Assembly: GCF_963678635.1 (NCBI RefSeq)
Contig: NW_026971275.1
Coordinates: 1 to 55,594, forward strand
Source: Symsagittifera roscoffensis
Lineage: Eukaryota > Xenacoelomorpha > Acoela > Convolutidae
DNA length: 55,594 nt
Reading direction: 5' to 3'
Translations under genes and position numbers: made by a program
Shown here: positions 10,599-21,658 of the stretch, in pieces
Position numbering within the stretch: position 1 is the stretch's first letter
Layout of the letters: each line of letters starts with the position of its first letter
Notes under the pieces: model-generated
The model's database searches: none
The model's input: the letters and a program-made list of their open reading frames with translations, nothing else
Told to the model about the DNA's origin: nothing

Positions 10599-11370
10599 AC
10601 AATGGGTCAAAGATAATTTTCAACAACTATGCATACGTATTGGAAAATCAAAAAATCACATGATGAAAACTCAATTCAGTCAAGACTTTGTGCCAATACA
10701 ACAAAAAGGACGACGTATTCCGGTACACTTACAGGAAAGAGTTGAAGGGGAATTAAACAAATTGATGGATCAAAATCACATCATCAAACTAGATAAATGC
10801 TCGGACCAACAATTTATTAGTCCAATTGTAATCACAGTAAAAAAAGATCAAAAAGTCAAATTCGCGTTAGATTCTAAAAAAATCAACAAACTCATCCACA
10901 AACACAAATACCAAATGGCTAACATTGAACTATTGTTGGACAATATCGCGCAGGTGGTAAAATCAGACAAATTCAAACAAACACTATTCTCAACACTCGG
11001 CCTTCGTTACAAATCCTGTTATGAAACGACCAATGCAACTTTAGTCTTGTTGGGGGTAATGCTACTGGAACTTATCAATTCCAAACAGGGTTTTACGGCC
11101 TCACGAATTTGCCCGCTGAATTTCGAAAAGCAATCGACTTAACTCCTACAAATTGCACGAACACTTACGCTTATTTGGACGATATTTTAATCGCCACAAA
11201 AAGATCGTTGGATACACATAAACAAAAATTGCAATCAGTTCTGAAAAACTTGACGAGGAAAATCTGGCGATATCATTGGATAAATATAGGTTTGCATGCA
11301 AACAAGTTGAGTGGCTAGGATTTACTGTTAATAGTGAGGGAACAAAACCACTTGTAAAAAAAGACTGAGG
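10558..11370 (+). pseudogene. Ty3/gypsy reverse transcriptase, broken
   Basis: The frame 10558-11142 holds typical RT fingers: RRIPVHLQERVEGELNKL, SPIVITVKKD and FALDSKK. The palm motif A reads FSTLGLRY. The catalytic Asp is Gly (GGC at 10999-11001), consistent with an A-to-G change. The frame is lost just after it and the segment is shortened. TGTYQFQTGFYGLTNLPAEF then appears in the frame that is open at 11109-11318. The YLDD active site is intact at 11172-11183. A further frame change near 11254 puts VEWLGFTVNSEG in a third frame. RT copies the element's RNA; a missing motif A Asp alone should abolish activity. Confidence 0.9.
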
Positions 11371-12048
11371 CTATTGATAACTATCACCACCAAAAACCTT
11401 TGAGCAATTAAAATTTTTTATGGGTTCCGTACATCATCTCACACGGTACATTCCAAAACAGGCACAAACCGTTGCCGCATTACGCCCATTGCTAAAAAAC
11501 ACCGGGAAGAACAGACCACTTGAATGTTCCACAGAACATAACAAAACATTTAAAAACATACTAAAATTGGTATCGAAGATAACACAAAACAAACACTTTG
11601 ATCAACATCTCGATACTTGCATCGTATGCGATGCTTCAACTACGGGATTAGGAGCTGCGCTCGAACAATTTTCACCAGAAGGATGGGTTGCAGTAGCGTA
11701 TGCATCACGTTTTCTGAACTCATTAGAGGAAAAATATTCTGTTAAGGTACTTGAACTATTAGGGGTCGTGTAGGCAATCGAACATTTTAAATGCTATCTA
11801 TATGGTAAACATTTTACCGTCATCACTGAGCATCAAGCTTTAATTAGCGCTTTAAACGCAAGCGAACGATCAAAAACAAGTCAAAGCCGGCTCACACGTT
11901 GGATTGACCGCTTAATTCCCTTTCACGTCAATATCAAACATCTTGCTGGGAGTAAAATGGGACTAATTGACTACTTATCCCGAAACCCAGTCGGATTGGC
12001 AATAACCCCTAGTGAGTATGACGAGGAATTTGTTGTAGCATCATTCTA
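11371..12048 (+). pseudogene. RNase H domain with premature stop
   Basis: The RT connection and RNase H run in one frame from 11420, with SVHHLTRYIPKQ and LRPLLKNT. RNase H itself starts near IVCDASTTGLGAALEQ. An in-frame TAG at 11771-11773 falls where a Trp codon is expected, since the frame continues unbroken with AIEHFKCYLYGKHFTVITEHQAL, ending at TAA near 12048. The usual Asp of the DHQAL motif is Glu here. RNase H removes template RNA during reverse transcription. Confidence 0.85.
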
Positions 12049-13011
12049 AATAATCTGGCCAATCAGAACAAAACACCATAAAAGCTGATCAAAAAGCGCA
12101 CGAAAAACAAAGGGCTATTAAATGCTGCTTCAATTAGCAATGAAACATTCCAAACATTCAATTAGCAATGAAACCTTCCAAACATTCCGCAACCGGTCAT
12201 TACCAAACTAACAACACAAATCAGTCCCACTCAAAATCTGCTGTAAACCAGTCAACTCTCTTCCGATCCAAATGATCTCAATATCAAACAAACAGAAAAA
12301 GTTTTGTCCATAAAATTTCGTTTCAAGAACATAACAACACAGCGATGAGCCGTAAAGATACCAAGGGATTTAAAGGAGGATTCAATCCAACGGAGCTTCA
12401 ATCATCAGAAACAAGAGGACGAAACAAATCAACGGAAAACTGGCAGGGTTCATCAGATAGGGAAGAAAGCCTTTCGGACCCCAGATGACATAAAAGACCT
12501 CCCACCAAGGGAAAGAAAAGATACCCTGAAGTACAAAAATCACCACAGCAAAAGGACGCCAAACAAACAGCAACGCCCGATCGGGACGCCAGAGAGGTAC
12601 TATCGGCTAAGAAGATTGATATCAGTAAAAATTCAAATTTCCCGAAGATCACCTTCACAACTACGAATACATCCGAAAACAGAACGGATCGGATCACTTC
12701 AGGCTACAAATGAAAACGACACCGACCCAAACACAATCGACTACTGCAGCAGCAACTACACAAACATTTACATCCGAACCACGAAATACAACAACTTCTA
12801 CACAAACACCCGAGAAAAGCACAGTCACGGATATCTGTGTCAGCCGTTTAGACCCGAACATCTGCGTAAAAGAAGTACAGTCACACAAAATCGAACCTCC
12901 AACAATTGGATACACAACGTTAGAAGCCAGTCACGAAATGATAACAGAAGAACTGGTCGCCACGGTGGAGGAAGCTACAAATACGGTGGAATCTGAGGAG
13001 GACACGCCATT
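12049..13011 (+). other. Retrotransposon spacer between RNase H and integrase
   Basis: This interior segment has no single long frame. It contains an exact-looking 28-bp tandem duplication (12131-12158 and 12159-12186, one mismatch). A frame from 12710 is rich in Thr, Ser, Gln and Asn (TTPTQTQSTTAAATTQ) and runs into the integrase N-terminus. Low complexity here fits a linker. Confidence 0.6.
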
Positions 13012-14015
13012 GTTTAGACAAAGACTACAGCGAGTATTGGGCGTTCGATTCATCGCCGCAGCCACCAAGAAAGATCGAAATCTTCGCCCCCTAATCAATT
13101 TTGTCAACAAGAGGGATTGGGAAGCAATCAAGGCTTCCTACGGCGAGTAGTGGTATAACATTAGAAATAGACTTCATGTCCGAGAGGATTGCTTACTCAT
13201 AGACGAAAGAATAGTCATCTCTACACAGTTGAGGCAGACAGTACTCGATAGTCTGCATCTGACACACCCAGGATCCGCAGCGATGCTGAACCTCAGTAAC
13301 CATGTATGGTTTCCTCACATACATCGGGCAATTGTGCAGATGGCACGAAATTGAAAACACTGCACCGAGCAAGGTTAAAATTTAAAACCCATCATCGGGA
13401 AAAAAAGTCTTTCCAAATGGAACCAGTAGTTTAACCAAATGAGGAAGTACAATTAGATTTTGCAGGGCCCCTGCCGGATGCAAAGGTCGTTACAAACACA
13501 ACAGCGGATATTGCCATTAAATTTATGCAACCATACATTTCAAATAATGGGGTACCCCGAAAGATAGGATGTGATCAAGCACAAAAATTTAGAGCTAAAA
13601 AATTTCAACTGTTCTGTCATACAAACAATATCAAGTTATTATTTGCACCGGTGGATGATCATAGAGCATTTGGGTTAGTTGAGAGAATGATACAAACTTT
13701 GAAGCGTAGATTAGCGGTAATGAGAATAGATCAAGCAAATTTACCATACAAATTAGCTTCGGATGTCGCAGAAATAATCAAAATGCTGAGAATTACACCA
13801 TGACTGCCCCATCGCTCGAAACAGACTCCTCCAACGAAGGCAACAGATCCATTGAGAAAATCAACGCGAAACCGCCAATCGGCGCTTTCACATGCTTTTG
13901 TGAACCCGGTACCCATTAACGCAATTGAAGATAAGGACAATGAAGAGACGAAACAACCAATTAAATTTCAAATTGAGTCACCACCGGAAAAACAAAGGAC
14001 AATTATCCAAGTTTA
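13012..14015 (+). pseudogene. Integrase with short D-D spacing
   Basis: The N-terminus (RQRLQRVLGVRF) leads to a zinc-binding region with LHLTHPGS, then stops near 13352 and 13376 where the Cys ligands should be. The catalytic core reads in one frame: first Asp in LDFAGP (13456-13458), second Asp in GCDQAQKF (13573-13575), Glu in GLVERMIQT (13681-13683). Asp-to-Glu spacing is DX35E, the family norm, but Asp-to-Asp is only DX38D, about 20 residues short, implying an internal deletion near 13480-13490. A stop at 13801-13803 ends the core. The enzyme would insert the element's cDNA; this copy should be inactive. Confidence 0.9.
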
Positions 14016-14033
14016 AAATCCCTGATACAAGAA

Positions 14034-14309
14034 ATGGGTTTTTCTGAAAAGACCCATCAATACAGGGCATGCGTCAAATTCATAGAAGCAATTAGCCCGA
14101 AGAACAAGACAGGCCACACCGAGGTAGTCGATCTAACTTCACCGCCAATTGAAGATGAGACAACTGATACAAACAACGAAATGCTATTCATCAACACAAA
14201 AATTTGTCAAGAAAGCGGGGTGGACCAAAACAAGAAAAATGTTGATGACAAAAAACACGAAGGCCAGGGGGAAGACAATTCAAAGCAGGCCATACAAACA
14301 GAAAAATGA
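14034..14309 (+). pseudogene. C-terminal tail of pol, low-complexity acidic frame
   Basis: A 91-codon frame rich in Asp, Glu, Lys, Asn and Thr (VVDLTSPPIEDETTDT) lies between the integrase and the 3' LTR. It is probably the end of pol or a small accessory frame. I see no envelope-like features (no signal peptide or membrane segment), so I do not call env. Confidence 0.5.
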
Positions 14310-14411
14310 TGCCAAAAATGTCCTATCGGGACTATAAAACTCAAACCTATTAGTCCCAAGGGGACTTTAAAACTCAATTTAACAAACAATAGTTTATTAA
14401 ATTTTGTTGTC

Positions 14412-14420
14412 AAGGGGGAA
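14412..14420 (+). promoter_or_regulatory. Polypurine tract
   Basis: AAGGGGGAA directly abuts the 3' LTR start, the usual place for plus-strand DNA priming. Confidence 0.8.
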
Positions 14421-14674
14421 TGTCATCCGGTCTGGATCGACAAACTAACCTTATATGTATGTTAATTAGATTACTAATAATCTTATATTAAACGACTAGA
14501 CGGCTGGTCACTTGACCTTGATAGACAGAGAGGACGAACTCTAAGTGAAATAAGAAACAGAGTTGAATTAATGTTATCTGTCAACTAGTCGTTTTATATC
14601 GCTCCGACTTAGAAAAAAGGTTTACCGATCCATTCGGATTCAAGAATTAGAATATCATACCCTCCGGTATGACA
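14421..14674 (+). repeat. 3' LTR (254 bp)
   Basis: Same length as the 5' LTR, with about 15 substitutions. The terminal 7-bp stem TCATACC/GGTATGA is kept although its loop changed from CTTC to CTCC. It is followed by ATTAG, close to the ATTGG before the 5' LTR. Confidence 0.95.
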
Positions 14675-15807
14675 ATTAGTTTAAAAAACCCTAAATTGGT
14701 TTTAAAAAAATAACCATCCAGCGTTGCACATCCCTATCCTGTCAACAGATTTTTTTCATATTCAATTTTCCGTTTTTTTTACTAAGTGATCGAATAAGGA
14801 AAGGCATCATTTTGCAGTGCTGATTTAAAGTTACCGGACAAAAAAACTTTGAACATTTTAAACGCCCTTTTCTTAAATTAGGCTGAAATGGGAAAAAAAT
14901 TATTTTGAACAAACGTTGCCTCAATTTTCACCAGAACTCATTTGATTCATTTTGACTAAAAAATTCTACCCACTTTCACTGCAAAACTGGGTCTTTTTGG
15001 CTTTTTAGTTAATTCGCTCAAACAACTAAATTACGCTCACACTTCCAAAATATTTGATAAGAAGGTTATTTGAAGGCTTTCAAACAGTTCAACATGCTTC
15101 TAGAAGGGTAAAATCGATTGGGCAAAACTTTAAAAATTTGTTTTCAAGCAAAGATTTTGACTAATATATTGTAAAAATGACCTTTTTTGGCTATCAAACA
15201 AAAACATATTCTCCGATGCATGTTTTTGGAGATCTTGTGCCCCTTCAAATTATTGTGCTGTGTAACAGGCTTGCTGTGATGTTATTTTCTTCTCAATTAA
15301 CATGTTAGCTTAAGCATGTTAATTGTTTGGTTAACTAAAATGTTTGGTTAACTAAAAAAAGCCGAAAGGGCCCATTTTTTGGGCAGAGTTTGAGTCGCAA
15401 TTTACGCAAAATAAATTACATCTTATTTAATTTTGTGAAATTCTAAGCAACGTTTGTTCCATTTGTTTTTTTTTGTTAAATCAACTTTGCGACGAATGCA
15501 TCAGAACTTTCAAATTTCGTTCGTTTTCTCCGGATAATTTAAATCAGCACTGTAATTCACAGCAAAAAAATCTCAGTTTGTTTGTTCCTTGCATTCCCGA
15601 TATCCAGTTCTACAGCATTTTTTTCTCGGGTTCTTACACTTTGTATGGCTATATAATTCGGTTTTGTTGAATAGTTTCAAACTTTTAAAAATTTGAATTA
15701 AGAGTTTAAGAGCAACATTTTGTGAAGATTGTGATGATGGTACGCAAATCTTAGACGTTTGAAATTGACCTTCGAACATTCTAGAAACCGTTAGAAATTA
15801 CTTGGGC
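14675..15807. other. Non-coding flank between LTR element and 4-kb repeat
   Basis: No supported gene. AT-rich with T runs. A small inverted repeat GGGCCCATTTTTTGGGC lies near 15368-15384. Frames at 14742-14924 (minus), 15473-15670 (plus) and 15573-15779 (minus) show no domain. Confidence 0.5.
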
Positions 15808-18800
15808 GATCGCTGTGGAGGATATTTTGAAATATTAATCTTGAGTGATTACGACGTACGACGTCGGCATTGCCCTTCCCACCTTCACAAGTGAATTCCT
15901 TTCTTCTGAAACAGAATCGCTACGAGGCCAAACTGTGTATTTTGTGAAATGTAAGTGGATTCCGCAACCATAACGCTCTCTTTGTTCTTCTTTTTGTTCG
16001 CTCTCTTTGATCGTTCCGACAAAATTTTATTATGTTTCAAGAATTGTCTCTGGAATCCAGGAACATACAGACACCAAGTGGTGCGTCTATACAGTTCACA
16101 TTTTGGCCTCGAAATGATGCATTTAAGATCTTTTCAGTCTTTGCGAATACTCATATTCATCTCGTCAAGTCTAATGAATGGTTTCGTCGTGTGCCCTGAG
16201 GCGTGTCTACAGCTATTTTTTTATACTTTAACCGGGCTTTCGATGGCCGTCAGACCCATTGTCTTATTTGATCGGGATTCCCACGGTTCCAGAGGTTTCC
16301 ATTAGCGGTATTCCTAATGTCACGTTTTCTAGCCCAACGGCACTCACCCTCAACATCACATCCGTACGCTGGTTATCGGTTGCCCACTGTTTCAGCTTTT
16401 CGCCTCCTGTAGTTTTTGAACCTTGGGTTCTCCAGCCGATATGCCTTTCCAACCTGATCTGATTGTTAGATCAGATTTATGAACAATTTGACCAGACAAT
16501 ACGGTACTGTGTGATTCGTTTCTGGCATCATCCTCTCTATCAATGAAGCAAAATTTGTTTCTGACTTTTATCTATGATCATTTAGTTTCTGAATGAAATG
16601 TAACCTTTGGTTTGGTTTTCAAAGTACTGTGTAAAAATCAATCTTTTGGACCAACGCGACATTGTTCGTATGATCAATATGATGAAAATAATTTTGTTAA
16701 AGGCCGACTTTATGATAAACGTAGGTTTTAAGAGTGATCAAGCCATAAGAGTTTCTCTAAAGTCTCTTATACGTTTGTTGACCTATACACCTTTTTCCAT
16801 GGTTACTAACCGGCGCGATAACCAAGTTGTTTTATTCTTAGTACTAAGCTATCAGAACACTTTTGCTTCGCACCCTGACCCTTGATCTATACGAATCAAC
16901 CTTGGGATTGCATGTAAAGCAATGTTGTTTGCAAGTAACACTCTCTAAGCCGGCTGTAGTTTTTGTGTTATGTAAAATTTTGGAAACTTTGTAAACCTGT
17001 CTACACATATCAAAAAAGACTTGTTTATATCGTAATATAGTGACAAAAAGTCCGAAGAAGTCTAGTTGTATTTATTGGTTTGTTTCTTCTGTATGCTCAA
17101 GTTTTGAGTATTTGTCCTGTAGAATAAAACGTTTCAAACTCTTACTTGACTCTCTGCTTTCCCTGCAAAATGCGGATTTTATTGCAGTTTGCTTTGCTTG
17201 CAATTTGCGGTTAAATCAAATATCCGGTGAAGATATAACTCATTTGAAAATTGTCTTAGTGATATAGTGCCATTCACGATTTTTGTTGTTGATTAATCTG
17301 TGTCCGTTTAACCAAACACTGATCTAATGACAGCTTTAAAACGCATATATCAGTTTCTTCGTATTGTTTCCATTTTGATTACCTCACTTACCTTTCAATG
17401 TTGTAGAACGTCTGACTTCAATTCTCATCCTCGTTATTTGTGCATTAAGCTTTACCGAATGCGCAAATAGCCTTCTACTCACTTGGTCTACCACAAATTT
17501 CTTGACAAAAAATTAGAAAGCTCAAGTTTTCACCCGCATCGCTGGTTTAAAAAATGGGGCTAGTAGGTTGTCTTGTGAACACACTTCAAGAGATTGGCAG
17601 CGCATGTATCAAAATTGGAAGATTCTTTAATGAATGGTCAACACACGTGTCGTAACATACTGATACCATACTAACCTTTTAAAAAACTTTCATCACTTTT
17701 TGGCGCTTTTCTATGCCCGGCCGTTTCATAAATTGTTCTTTAGACCTTTTCTGTGACAAATAAAACTTTCCTTTTAGCTACCCAGCCCTCTAATTCGATG
17801 TTGACTTAAACTGGACCGACGTATTGATTTCGAGTAAAAATTTGACCTCGATTGCGGCTGTATCCCATGCTGTGCGAACAGCAACATCCCGAAATTCTTC
17901 TGAATCAACTTGATCTTGAAGGTTACCGTTGACCTTCTGTTCATATTAAGAGAAATCAAGCGATCCATTTGCCTTGCCTGATTAACAACTGATCTTCTTG
18001 CAATGCTTAGCGAATTGACTTTTTCCAGTACAACTATTGCAGATTCTATTTCTCAATCGGTAACTGTCTTTGTGAATTGCTTCTAGAAGGTTGCGACAAT
18101 TAAACAATAACAAGTTATCAAATTTAACCTCGTTAACTGGTGTCTCATTTTTTTAAAACCCGTTAACCGTTCCACGTCTTATGTAACCCTTTACCTGGTC
18201 CTTGGTGTTCTTTCACTTTGAACAAAACTATCCTTCAGAAATCTCCTTTTTATGCTCTAGTACGTCAACTCAACCCGTTCCATCACTATTGCAAAATTGA
18301 GAGAGACCGATTTCATACATACTTGTATCTTAATTTTGTCAATCTGTGCGTTGAATTTGAATTTTTCTCCTGCAACTGCTTCTTCCTTTAGTTCAAAATC
18401 ACACCCTGGGTAAATTAACTACGCGCTCTTCCTTTTCTCTCTGCTTTTCATCAAGCAAAGTAAATAGGCGAATCTGTCGACAGCTCTCATAGCCCAGTAA
18501 AAAAATGTCTACAATTGTCTTTTACGGACCTTCTGGTAAGAATTTTTTTTTGATAGAGCATATGAGTGATTTACTAATAAAAGCAAATTACTACCTGCAG
18601 AGCTATTGATGACAAAACAAATATTGTCAAATCTTTCGATTGCTCTGAAAAACAAAAATCAGGAAGTTTTTCGTCTACGAACACTTAAGCTGTACAGAAA
18701 CAAGAGAACTCTACAAGTAGTACCCCAGAATTGTTCAAACAAAAAAAATAATCGGCTGCGAAAGGCTGCAAAAAAACAGTTTCACTATTTAAAGAAATCA

Positions 18801-19745
18801 GACTCGTCGCACCTCGCAAAAACTGTAAAGAAAAATAAAGACATACCTTCTACAGAAACAGGAATCAGAATCAATTGACATATAACTCGTTGGATTCAAA
18901 AATTACTTCTACGAATTTTAAGTTGATTGTTAACAGAATAAAAAATTGATTCCACCTCCAGTTTTATTTTAACTATATAGTTGATTGTTTATAGAAGTAA
19001 CAAGTCCTAGACATGTCTTATTAACCAATATTTTACATGAAGCTAATATGTTCTGCTGGAAAAAATTTCGAAATTTTGTTGAAAATCTGCTCCTTCTTTG
19101 AGAAAAATCTAGATAATCCCCTGCTAACTATTGATACTTTCATAGAAGTTAGCTGAGATTGTTTTCTCACCGGTCGATTTAAATTTCGCGCAAAATTGTC
19201 TACAACTTATTTTCCAAAATGATGCTTGAAGTCCGGCATCTTAGAGAGCAAAAATTAAATTTGCGTTTAAATTTGTACACTTTTATCTGGTCTTTTGTAT
19301 CGTTGGCGGCCATAGTACGTTTATCTTTCATAATGAAATAATTGCACCAAATGATATCTTAATTTCGTCCAAATTTATAAGCTTTTGGTCACAAGCAAAT
19401 TATTAATAAGATGATAGCAACCTCAGATGATCATAATTTCGCAGTCATAACGGCCAACTTGTTGTTTTGAAATGCTGATATTTAAATATTGAACTGTCAG
19501 TCATATTGAAGTAATGGGTGAAATAAAATTGGAAAAACTAAAATTGAAGAAAAAGGTGCATCTCGATTTTAAGATAGAAGCACGCCAAAAAATCCATTTC
19601 ATTTCTAGTTTCTTACGACAATTCTTCAAACTAACTTTGGCCATTGACTTTCCAAATATCTTGAAGCAAAAAACGGGTTCTATTTTCTCATATTATAATA
19701 AGGGCAACACTATTAAGTGCTGGTGGGAATAGCTACAAAACGTTT
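15808..19745. repeat. Unclassified ~4 kb dispersed repeat, copy 1
   Basis: Matches 50672-55045 collinearly in the same orientation. Copy 1 begins near GATCGCTGTGGAGG and ends near GGGCAACACTATTAAG. Shared landmarks include TTGAGTGATTACGACGT, GAACATACAGACACCAA, TTGACCAGACAA, CGATTGCGG and ATAAATT. Protein-like segments are kept between copies. On the minus strand, frames near 17820-17930 read EEFRDVAVRTAWDTAAIE against EGFRDFAVRTEWDTTAIE in copy 2, and a 62-codon frame lies at 16264-16452. On the plus strand, 18606-18878 is a basic 90-codon frame with relics in copy 2. This suggests a decayed transposon or duplicated genes. I cannot assign a class and see no terminal inverted repeats. Confidence 0.8.
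18606..18878 (+). pseudogene. Basic 90-codon frame within 4-kb repeat, unknown
   Basis: The product is Lys/Arg/Asn rich (NKKNNRLRKAAKKQF, SDSSHLAKTVKKNKD). The homologous stretch near 54060-54330 has the same peptide fragments (RLLKAAKKM, SDSSHLGK) but in broken frames, so the frame was probably coding in an ancestor. No family is recognised and there is no visible partner gene. It could be part of a nucleic-acid-binding protein of the repeat, judging only from its charge. Confidence 0.3.
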
Positions 19746-21280
19746 TTCATCTTCAAGATTACAGAAATCATCATGAGTAGAAAAACTATTTATGCGGAGC
19801 TTATAAAATGCGTGGGCGGTAAGACATTATAAAAAATTTATAAAAAGTTCTGGCGTGGAAATTATTGCATATGACACGGCCGGCTCTTTTTCCACACCTA
19901 CCAACAAAAGCATACACTATTTTTCTTAGTTTTGATTCCAATTAATTAATATAAAACGAGAAAACAAAGAAAGAAAAAACTGGGTTTGAAAAAGGGTTTG
20001 ATGATTCCAAAAGTCTACAATGTGTCGCCATTTCAAAGTTATCTAGTTGAAAGGCCTTTCTTGCTGCAATTAGGAAGTCTTAAAGTCCTAGAAGTAATAA
20101 AGTACTTCACGTCAAATAAACAACACCAATTGGGGTCTTGCGTGTAAACGCAGATTGCGAAAGCTAAATTTTCACATAAATGCATAATATTGAAAATTTT
20201 TATAGCGTAATTGCGAGAAACAATATAGAAAAACTGAATAGAGCCAGATTTCAAGATCTTTTCATTTTGCTTACAGTTTTTAAACTCTAGTTTTGCTTGA
20301 ATTATTCTATTGATTAAGTTGTGAGGGTATGGCTATCTTTGTGTTTGTCATGTTCGGTTACTATGCTCGTCCCCACTTCAGGCTGCAATTTATAACCAGA
20401 TTAGGTGGTTTGATCTGACTTCAGATCTCTTTAACGATTTCCCTCCTTTTGCTACCCTATAGCGCCACCTGTAAAATCAACTAATCGGACGGTTAATTTG
20501 GTACCTTGGAAAAATCTCCCTTTCCATTTGCAAAAGGAGTGGGGGATAGTGAAAGATATGACTTGTTTCGAATTAACAGTTTTGCATTTCATTGACAGTT
20601 GAATTTGACAAAATTGAAATTATGTTATGTTTGGTAAAAGTTAGTGTCTTTACTCCCAGTTTTGAAAATAGCAATGGGTTGCATATGCTCTGAATAATTT
20701 ATTTGCTCGTATAATCGTTGAAAACTTAAGAAAAAATTCATTCAGAAAAAAAATCAGAAAGATTTCATTGATGAAATTGACCAATAAAAGACAGTATGTG
20801 ACATCTGTTTCAATTCAGAAGATCAAAATAATAAAATTTTCAAGCAAGCAGCGTTCAGCAAAAATGGAACTCTTAATAAAGGTCATTACTAGGGAAAGTT
20901 GGAGAAATGAGGAGAGCAAAGAAATAACGACAGGCCCTTATTATTTGTCTATGGACCCATTAAGACAACCTAATGTACTTTCGAAGCATTCATCGGTATG
21001 CTCTAATACGAGCAATCGGGTTCTTATTATCAAAAAAATCATAAACATAAGTCAGTGGCCGCCAAAAGTATGTGAGTTGCTGTGAGAAACTATTTGTCAA
21101 TTTCTGTCAAGAAAAGTTTAATCTTTAATGCATACCTAAGATGAAACAGAAGGTTAATTTATTTTTGCTTCTCTAAACCGAGCGATGGGCTTTCGCGCTC
21201 TCTTGACTTTAATTTTTGTTAAAATTCATACACACATGAATGCAAAAGGTTTGAATTTTACTATTACTGCCGATGTGTAA
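19746..21280. other. No supported gene; weak coding traces
   Basis: AT-rich DNA. A 105-codon plus-strand frame at 20768-21085 has no recognisable domain, and an overlapping frame is about as protein-like, so I do not call it. Near 21265-21317 GCCGATGTGT occurs three times within 50 bases. Confidence 0.45.
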
Positions 21281-21658
21281 GCTTACTGCCGATGTGTGAT
21301 TCCTGGCCGATGTGTAAAATTTCAAACAGGCTACAGTCCATGGAAATACGCATCATGCTCCGAATATTGGCCGAAATATTTTAAATGGCACTTGTTTGGC
21401 AATGAATTTGTAAATGGCGCAACAGATTGGTAAATCAAGAACAATTTGGAATATCTGGAATATTTCTTTAGTTAAGATTGTCTACGGCGAAAATCTGAAG
21501 AGGTTGGTTTTTTCAGTTTTACAGCCGGCATGTATAGAGGTAACTACAGCAAAGTATCATCACAAATCGACAATTGTGCAAGTTGTGCCCCGTGTCGAAC
21601 TCTATGCCCCGAATGGATTGAAGTGAGCATTCACTCCATTGGAAATCCATTCAGCTGA
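21281..21658 (+). CDS. Two-exon Cys-rich extracellular-type fragment, identity uncertain
   Basis: Exon A (to 21429) reads CRCVIPGRCVKF, GYSPWKYASC and FVNGATD, and ends in phase 2 at TTG|GTAAAT. Exon B (from 21517, after TTTTTTCAG) completes the codon as a Cys and reads FTAGMYRGNY, then DNCASCAPCRTLCPEW, ending at TGA 21656-21658. The intron would be 87 bp. Matching phases and creation of a Cys at the junction support splicing. The Cys spacing faintly recalls the Cys-rich extracellular part of DEG/ENaC channels, but that is a guess. No transmembrane segment or start codon is visible, so it is at best the tail of a gene or a relic. The 5' border (TAAG|CTTACTGC, after an in-frame TAA at 21278) is weak. 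Confidence 0.35.

Larger units (their letters stand above)
8683..14674 (+). mobile_element. Ty3/gypsy-like LTR retrotransposon, complete but inactivated
   Basis: Two 254-bp LTRs (8683-8936 and 14421-14674) begin TGTCAT and end ATGACA. They bound an interior with gag, aspartic protease, reverse transcriptase, RNase H and integrase in the Ty3/gypsy order (RT before IN). A primer-binding-like TGGCGCAGCC starts at the base after the 5' LTR, and a purine tract (AAGGGGGAA, 14412-14420) precedes the 3' LTR. Flanking 5-mers ATTGG (8678-8682) and ATTAG (14675-14679) look like a target-site duplication with one change. By hand count the LTRs differ at about 15 of 254 positions with no indels, so the insertion is not recent. 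Several frameshifts, stops and lost catalytic residues make the copy non-autonomous. Confidence 0.95.

Noticed and set aside
14034-14309. Envelope gene of the LTR element
   Set aside because: The frame is acidic and polar, with no signal peptide, glycosylation-rich ectodomain or membrane anchor.
20768-21085. 105-codon plus-strand frame as a gene
   Set aside because: No domain, and overlapping frames look equally plausible.
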